Assembly (NCBI RefSeq): GCF_001707825.1
Contig: NZ_LYBM01000021.1
Location: 20,339 to 84,338, forward strand
DNA from: Veronia pacifica
Lineage (GTDB): Bacteria > Pseudomonadota > Gammaproteobacteria > Enterobacterales > Vibrionaceae
DNA length: 64,000 bases
Direction: 5' to 3'
The notes below the pieces were generated by a model, which was not told the DNA's origin, made no database searches, and saw only the letters and a list, made by a program, of their open reading frames with translations. Shown here in pieces: positions 59,098 through 64,000 of the stretch. Every line of letters starts with the position of its first letter. Within the stretch, counting starts at the first letter, position 1. A program made the position numbers and the translations under genes.

Positions 59098-60240
59098 TCA
59101 GTCAAAAAGAAAACTCATCAATTCAGACCGACGATTCTGAGCATCCTGATACCCCATGTCAATCAACTCACTAATATATTGTTGTTCAAATAGTAAATAG
59201 CTGGTGAGTGTCGCATCATTCTGGGGACTTAACCCCAGTATCCTCATAAGCCCACGTGTGGCAATCGGCATCTTTGTGTAACTTGACTTTACCAAGGGAT
59301 CGAAGCTTTTCGAGGGGGACATATACAAAGCGTCCACCTGTCGTAATTCTAATTTTTTGGCGGTTTCAGGTGGCATGGCAGCGGTGATACTGTTCATTCT
59401 CTCCAAATGTTCAATATCTGCAGAGAGTGTATCCGCAAAAATGGCATCCATGAGATGACCGCCCAGTGCTGCGAGTCCCGGTGCTGCCGATAGACCGGGT
59501 GTTTCTGCGCTAATATTGACCCCTAGATCGATGCAAAGCACTTTGTCTGCACCGAGTTTTAAAGCAGGGCGTAACGGTGAGATAAGGTGGATAGAGCCAT
59601 CGCCATAAAAACTATGGCCGATTCTTGAAGCAGGAAACACGATGGGAATCGCTGATGATGCGAGCAGATGTTCGGTATTTAATTGACAATGGACACCCTG
59701 TGATCTGGCTCGCTGCCAGGGCTTGATAGAACTGCAACCTTGAAAAAAGGTCACTGATTTACCTGACTGGTAATTGGCAGCTGTCACTGCGATACCATGT
59801 AAGTGCCCTGACAAAATTTGTTGCTCTAATCTGTGGTAGTGAATGACCCTGTAAAGTAAATGACGAAGGGGACGGTTGTTTAGCAGTGCGAAGGAGGGGG
59901 CAACATGATAATCAGCCTGCATACGGGAGAAGGTTTGTCGGCCTATATGAGCCAGCATTCCGCCGACAGAGCTGCTGAAAACATCCTGCGTTTTCAGGTT
60001 ACGCCACAAACGGGTCAGCTTTTTGGCTCCCAAAGTAAAACAGGAAGCATGGCAGGCGAGAGCAGTAACATTGAGAGCACCCGCTGACGCACCGCAATAG
60101 ATACTAAAAGGACTGGCTTCCGCTCGGGGAAACCACTCTGAGATCGCCTGAATGACACCCACTTGATACGCTGCACGGGCACCACCACCACTCAACATCA
60201 GGGCAATCCGTTTTTTTGGTTGCTTAGGCTGAGTCGGCAC
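59098..60240 (-). CDS. Patatin-like phospholipase
   Basis: 380 residues. ALMLSGGGARAAYQVGVIQA is the oxyanion GGGxR loop, YCGASAGALNV carries the GxSxG catalytic serine, and FYGDGSIHLISPLRPALKLG the partner aspartate (DGS where DGG is common). No signal peptide or membrane helix is seen, so it is probably a cytoplasmic lipid acyl hydrolase of the RssA/YchK-like or larger patatin group. It is followed 95 bp later on the same strand by the GGDEF gene. Confidence 0.9.
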   Translation of the reverse strand: MPTQPKQPKKRIALMLSGGGARAAYQVGVIQAISEWFPRAEASPFSIYCGASAGALNVTALACHASCFTLGAKKLTRLWRNLKTQDVFSSSVGGMLAHIGRQTFSRMQADYHVAPSFALLNNRPLRHLLYRVIHYHRLEQQILSGHLHGIAVTAANYQSGKSVTFFQGCSSIKPWQRARSQGVHCQLNTEHLLASSAIPIVFPASRIGHSFYGDGSIHLISPLRPALKLGADKVLCIDLGVNISAETPGLSAAPGLAALGGHLMDAIFADTLSADIEHLERMNSITAAMPPETAKKLELRQVDALYMSPSKSFDPLVKSSYTKMPIATRGLMRILGLSPQNDATLTSYLLFEQQYISELIDMGYQDAQNRRSELMSFLFD

Positions 60241-60432
60241 GCGAGGCTATTCTCCCATTAGTTTACGCTTTTAAATGAGAACCTTAGGTTAGGTTTCCTA
60301 CCTATTAGTATGAACCAAATATGACTTCTGGTGATCGATGAGTGAGAACTCCCACGATTTTTTATTTAAAGGGAAATGTCTCTTAGAAACATGTTAACTA
60401 TCCATTAGACCGAGTGTAGAAAGAAAAGTGAC

Positions 60433-60457
60433 AAAAAAGCCCTCCATCGGGAGGGCC
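60433..60457 (-). terminator. Terminator after proS
   Basis: Seven-base perfect arms GCCCTCC/GGAGGGC with a four-base loop, followed on the minus strand by TTTTTT. Confidence 0.85.
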
Positions 60458-60495
60458 TAGCAGTATATCTTTTCGTTATCCGGCAAGTTGTTCTT

Positions 60496-62193
60496 TCAGA
60501 TAATCGACCATGTTTTCCATCTCAACGGCAATTTTCTCACCGTCGCGGCGTGTTTGTATTCGAAAATACCCTTGTCCATACTGCGCTCACCAATGACAAC
60601 GGTGTGAGGAATCCCTACCAGTTCCATATCAGAGAACATCACGCCCGGACGCTCTTTACGGTCATCAAACAGCACTTCAATACCCGCTGCTTTCAGATCG
60701 GCGTAGAGTTTTTCAGCGGCCTGTTGAACCCGCTCAGATTTGTGCATATTCATTGGAACAATAGCCACAGTGAACGGGGCAATGGCGTCTGGCCAGATGA
60801 TGCCGTTCTCATCGTGTCTTTGCTCAATAGCAGCGGCAACAACTCGGGAGACACCAATACCGTAACAGCCCATTTCAAGAATGGTATTTTTACCGTCAGG
60901 ACCAAGAACTCCCGCATTCATTTTTTCTGAGTAGTTGGTGCCCAGTTGGAAAATGTGGCCAACTTCAATACCACGCTTCAACTGGATGGTACCTTTACCG
61001 CATGGACTTGGGTCACCTTCAACCACACTTCGAAGATCTGCAACTTCGCCCAGCGGAACATCACGATCCCAGTTAATGCCGAAGTAGTGTTTTCCATCGA
61101 CGTTGGCACCCGCGCCGAAGTCACTCATGGTGGCGACGCTTCGGTCTGCAATGAAAGTGATATTCAGATTAACCGGACCGAGTGAACCCGGGCCAGCACC
61201 AACGGCAGCGCGAATTTCTTCCTCTGTTGCGAACTCCAGAGGCGCAGCAACCTGAGGAAGCTTTTCAGCTTTGACTTCGTTCAGTTCATGGTCACCGCGA
61301 ATCAAAAGTGCAATCAGCTCACCGTCAGCGTCCTCAGCCGCTCTCACAAACAGAGTCTTGATGGTTTTCTCAATAGGGGTATCAAACTGTTCGACCAAAT
61401 CAGCGATGGTTTTCGCATTTGGCGTATCAACCAGCGATAATTCCTTAGTCGGAGCCTGACGCGACTCTGCCGGGGCCAGCGCTTCAGCCATCTCCACATT
61501 GGCCGCGTAATCAGATTCTGAAGAGAAGGCAATCACGTCTTCACCACTGTTTGCCAGAACCTGAAACTCATGAGATGCAGAACCACCGATCGCACCGGTA
61601 TCTGCCAGCACAGGACGGTAGTCCAGACCCATTCGATCAAAGATATTGCAGTATGCTTTGTGCATAGCATCGTAAGATGCATCCAGACCTTCTTTATTCA
61701 GGTCAAAGCTGTACGCGTCCATCATGCAAAATTCACGTGAGCGCATTACACCAAAGCGTGGACGAACTTCGTCACGGAATTTCGTTTGAATCTGATACAG
61801 GTTCAGTGGTAGCTGCTTGTAGGAATTTACTTCATTACGTACCAGATTGGTGATCATTTCCTCTGCTGTTGGGCTCAACGCAAAAGGACGATCATGGCGG
61901 TCAGTGAAGCGCAGCAACTCAGGCCCCATTTTTTCTGCACGGCCAGTTTCTTCCCATAGTTCTAACGGCTGAACCACAGGCATCAGTGTTTCAATAGCAC
62001 CGGCTTCATTGATTTCTTCACGAACAATGTTTTCGATTTTTTGCAGTACGCGCAGACCGGTTGGCAGCCAGGTATATAGACCTGATGCTTGCTTGCGGAT
62101 CATACCGGCACGCAGCATCAGCTTGTGGCTGGTCACTTCTGCATCGTTTGGCGTCTCTTTCAGAGTCGAAAGAAGGTATTTACTGGTACGCAT
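60496..62193 (-). CDS. proS: Prolyl-tRNA synthetase, frameshifted C-terminal tail
   Basis: Class II synthetase of the bacterial type with an inserted YbaK-like editing domain (about residues 225-405). Motif 2 is around [19 protein letters not shown] and motif 3 around [19 protein letters not shown]. The open frame is 565 residues. After FEYKH it reads [17 protein letters not shown], unlike any ProS. One extra base near 60550 restores [20 protein letters not shown] and ends near 60,476, for about 572 residues, the E. coli length. The missing base is either a sequencing error or a real change of the last ~24 residues. Confidence 0.93.
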   Translation of the reverse strand: MRTSKYLLSTLKETPNDAEVTSHKLMLRAGMIRKQASGLYTWLPTGLRVLQKIENIVREEINEAGAIETLMPVVQPLELWEETGRAEKMGPELLRFTDRHDRPFALSPTAEEMITNLVRNEVNSYKQLPLNLYQIQTKFRDEVRPRFGVMRSREFCMMDAYSFDLNKEGLDASYDAMHKAYCNIFDRMGLDYRPVLADTGAIGGSASHEFQVLANSGEDVIAFSSESDYAANVEMAEALAPAESRQAPTKELSLVDTPNAKTIADLVEQFDTPIEKTIKTLFVRAAEDADGELIALLIRGDHELNEVKAEKLPQVAAPLEFATEEEIRAAVGAGPGSLGPVNLNITFIADRSVATMSDFGAGANVDGKHYFGINWDRDVPLGEVADLRSVVEGDPSPCGKGTIQLKRGIEVGHIFQLGTNYSEKMNAGVLGPDGKNTILEMGCYGIGVSRVVAAAIEQRHDENGIIWPDAIAPFTVAIVPMNMHKSERVQQAAEKLYADLKAAGIEVLFDDRKERPGVMFSDMELVGIPHTVVIGERSMDKGIFEYKHAATVRKLPLRWKTWSII

Positions 62194-62258
62194 TTACGCT
62201 TATCCGTTATTTAAAAAAGGAGTGTTGGAATGAATGAGCCATATTAACAGTGACAATG

Positions 62259-62963
62259 CTATTCGCCAAAGTCTTCTAGGCTTGTTACCTGAATATCCTG
62301 ACCTGACACTTTAAATCTTACATTCCAGTCAAACAAGTGAACGCCATATTCCTTATCGTCCTGTTTAGATTTTTTATAAGCGGGTCTCGGATCTTGTGCC
62401 AGCACCTCAGTGATCACTTTTCTCTGGTAGTTACCCGTGTCAGATGATGCCAGTTGTTGGGAAGCGGCAGATGAAAACTGAACATGCATTGTCGACGGTA
62501 CTGAAGAGGCATAGCCCCCTTCGGCATTGGGTAAGGCATCGGAATAGGGAATATAAGGCTTAATGTCGACTATTGGTGTACCGTCAACAAGGTCGCAGCT
62601 CGATACATCAATATATACTTGGCTACCCTCTTTTCTTATGCCCAAAAAAGGAACGGCAGACATACCGATACCGTTTGGACGGAAAGTGGCCCGGCTGGCG
62701 AAGACGCCCACTCTATCATTACCACCAAGGCGTGGTGGTCTGACTGTAGGTGTCCATCCTTTTTCTAAATTCTGATCAAATAAGAACAACAACCAGAGAT
62801 GACTAAACTGGGAAAGGCCTCGAACCGTGTCCTCGTTATTGGCATCTCCCGTTAATTGAATAGAGGCAATAGCACTGGGTGCCAGCCCGGGCTGACGGGG
62901 AACGGCAAATTTCTCCTTATATGGAGAGAGAATATAGCCAACAGGTGTGATCTCGTAGGTCAT
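62259..62963 (-). CDS. trmO: tRNA (t6A37) N6-methyltransferase TrmO
   Basis: TrmO (TsaA/YaeB) uses SAM to methylate t6A37 of tRNA-Thr to m6t6A. 234 residues: [20 protein letters not shown] and [17 protein letters not shown] at the N-terminus, [16 protein letters not shown] and [20 protein letters not shown] of the TrmO core, and a C-terminal [18 protein letters not shown] segment. It lies upstream of proS on the same strand, as yaeB does in E. coli. Confidence 0.96.
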   Translation of the reverse strand: MTYEITPVGYILSPYKEKFAVPRQPGLAPSAIASIQLTGDANNEDTVRGLSQFSHLWLLFLFDQNLEKGWTPTVRPPRLGGNDRVGVFASRATFRPNGIGMSAVPFLGIRKEGSQVYIDVSSCDLVDGTPIVDIKPYIPYSDALPNAEGGYASSVPSTMHVQFSSAASQQLASSDTGNYQRKVITEVLAQDPRPAYKKSKQDDKEYGVHLFDWNVRFKVSGQDIQVTSLEDFGE

Positions 62964-63096
62964 CGTATTGCTATCTGTAAGATTAATGCCTGCACCTTAT
63001 CACAGTTTATCCGGGCTGAGAGTGACTGTGGTAAGAGGTGAACCTCAGGACAAGCCGTGTCATAATCGCGACATTAGATTTATAGAGGGCAATATT

Positions 63097-63657
63097 TTGG
63101 CCAAACCAGCTGTTTTTATCGATCGTGATGGCGTGATTAATGTTGACCATGGTTACGTGATCAATGTCGATGACTTTGAATACATAGAAGGTGTTTTTGA
63201 TGCCTGCAGGGCAATGAAGGAAATGGGCTATCTGTTGGTTCTGGTGACTAACCAGTCCGGTATTGCTCGTGGTTACTATTCAGAGGATGATTTCCTGACG
63301 CTGACAGAATGGATGGACTGGAACTTTGCCGATAAAGGTGTAGATTTTGATGGCATTTATTACTGCCCTCATCACCCAGAATCAGACAGTGAAAAATACG
63401 GTCAGGATTGTGAATGCCGGAAACCAAAACCGGGTATGTTTACGTCAGCCCGTGACTTTTTGAAGATCGATATGGCCAATTCTGTAATGATTGGTGATAA
63501 AGCGGATGATATGAGAGCAGCTGGCGCTGCTGAAGTCGGGACAAAGATCTTGGTTAGAACTGGTAAAAATGTAACAGAGCAAGCTGAATCACTTGCTGAC
63601 TGTGTATTAGACAGTGTTGCTGATGTACCTGCATGGCTAAAACAACAGGTTAAATAA
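63097..63657 (+). CDS. gmhB: D-glycero-beta-D-manno-heptose 1,7-bisphosphate 7-phosphatase
   Basis: HAD-family phosphatase of ADP-heptose synthesis for the LPS inner core. 186 residues: [16 protein letters not shown] (nucleophile Asp), [20 protein letters not shown], zinc-binding CPHHPES and CECRKPKPG, and [17 protein letters not shown] 63097 follows AGAGG and matches the E. coli start; the frame upstream to 62968 is not supported. It stands just before an rRNA operon, as gmhB does before rrnH in E. coli. Confidence 0.95.
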   Translation: MAKPAVFIDRDGVINVDHGYVINVDDFEYIEGVFDACRAMKEMGYLLVLVTNQSGIARGYYSEDDFLTLTEWMDWNFADKGVDFDGIYYCPHHPESDSEKYGQDCECRKPKPGMFTSARDFLKIDMANSVMIGDKADDMRAAGAAEVGTKILVRTGKNVTEQAESLADCVLDSVADVPAWLKQQVK

Positions 63658-63682
63658 AAATAAAAGATATTTAGAATATTTA

Positions 63683-63711
63683 AAAACGGCCTTATTTGGT
63701 CGTTTTTTGTT
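63683..63711 (+). terminator. Terminator after gmhB
   Basis: Stem AAAACGGCC/GGTCGTTTT (one wobble pair) with T-run, about 30 bp after the gmhB stop. Confidence 0.75.
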
Positions 63712-63734
63712 TTATATGGTTCCATTTTGAGCGC

Positions 63735-63815
63735 TTGAACGTTTTTTTCTAATAAAAATGAATTTTTCGCAAATAAACTATTGCGATAAAAAAAACTGTC
63801 CCTATAATGCGCTCC
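63735..63815 (+). promoter_or_regulatory. rRNA operon promoter
   Basis: TTGCGA (63781-63786), 16 bp spacer, TATAAT (63803-63808), GC-rich discriminator GCGCTCC, and an AT-rich UP-element-like stretch upstream (63745-63780). This is the design of a strong, growth-rate-controlled rrn P1 promoter. Confidence 0.85.
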
Positions 63816-64000
63816 TCGTTGGCACGGAGAACTTCCTGCCTAACACTGAGCAAGCAAAAGTGCTTGACTCAAAAGAGGAGTTCAGTAAAATCTGACCCCC
63901 TCTGATGAAGCCCGCGAAAGCAAACCTTCATCATGTTCTTTAACAATTTGACCTATGCAATCTGTGTGGGCACTCGTGAATGATAGAAATAAGATTTATC
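63816..64000 (+). other. rRNA operon leader with boxB-like hairpin and boxA
   Basis: Hairpin GATGAAG/CTTCATC (63904-63910 with 63926-63932) is followed by boxA TGTTCTTTAACA (63934-63945) and then CAATCTGTGTGGGCACTCG (63958-63976), as in E. coli rrn leaders. These recruit the Nus antitermination complex. The window ends before the 16S rRNA gene starts. Confidence 0.88.

Noticed and set aside
1..64000. CRISPR array, IS element, prophage or toxin-antitoxin pair
   Set aside because: No regular direct repeats with spacers, transposase, integrase, phage module or recognisable toxin-antitoxin genes were seen on either strand.
63816..64000. Start of the 16S rRNA gene inside the window
   Set aside because: Only the leader with boxA is present; the AGAGTTTGATC-type 5' end of 16S rRNA is not reached.

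Overview
The window is a 64 kb piece of a gammaproteobacterial chromosome, most likely from Vibrionaceae. It carries several small families typical of Vibrio and its relatives (DUF3549, DUF3301, DUF3461, DUF2310, DUF2789, DUF4250). Its gene order follows conserved enterobacterial/vibrio blocks (rpsB-tsf-pyrH-frr-uppS-cdsA-dxr-rseP-bamA-skp-lpxD-fabZ-lpxA-lpxB-rnhB-dnaE-accA-tilS; truC-yqcC-csrB-queF-ppnN-xni-rlmM-gcvA-csdA; proS-trmO-gmhB-rrn). The genus cannot be fixed from sequence reading alone; a Grimontia/Enterovibrio/Photobacterium-like organism is a guess. No IS element, prophage, CRISPR array or tRNA was seen.

Layout. 0.4-6 kb: mltA, an orphan TAXI-TRAP binding protein, a class III aminotransferase with a divergent LysR regulator, and tcdA. 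6.1-10.4 kb: a complete polyhydroxyalkanoate operon, phaB-phaA-phaP-phaC on the minus strand, placed between tcdA (csdL) and csdA-csdE, genes that sit together in E. coli. 10.9-18.8 kb: csdA-csdE, the GcvB small RNA divergent from gcvA (gcvA shows a one-base frameshift), a small hydrolase, ygdD, rlmM, a beta-rich secreted protein, xni and ppnN. 19-24 kb: a diguanylate cyclase next to a TPR protein with a degenerate GGDEF domain, then queF. 24-29.7 kb: small conserved genes around a 1.3 kb non-coding stretch that holds two tandem CsrB-family small RNAs, then DUF3301/DUF3549 and yqcC-truC. 29.7-33.6 kb: DUF3461, glnD, map. 33.7-54.5 kb: the rpsB-to-tilS core block for translation, isoprenoid/phospholipid/lipid A synthesis, outer-membrane assembly, replication and fatty acid synthesis. 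54.7-60.2 kb: a more variable stretch with an Asp-nucleophile hydrolase, a tiny divergent cytochrome c, an NSS transporter, DUF4250, a second diguanylate cyclase and a patatin. 60.5-64 kb: proS (frameshifted near its end), trmO, gmhB and the promoter/leader of an rRNA operon whose 16S gene begins beyond the window.

The most notable content is regulatory RNA. Two CsrB-like RNAs lie head to tail at the position of csrB in E. coli. Each has its own near-identical promoter (16 bp spacer, TAGAGT -10) and its own 18 bp UvrY/VarA-type palindrome about 142 bp upstream of the -35. GcvB and the S2 (rpsB) autoregulatory leader are also recognisable. Two single-base frameshifts (gcvA, proS) are either sequencing errors or real mutations and should be checked against reads.
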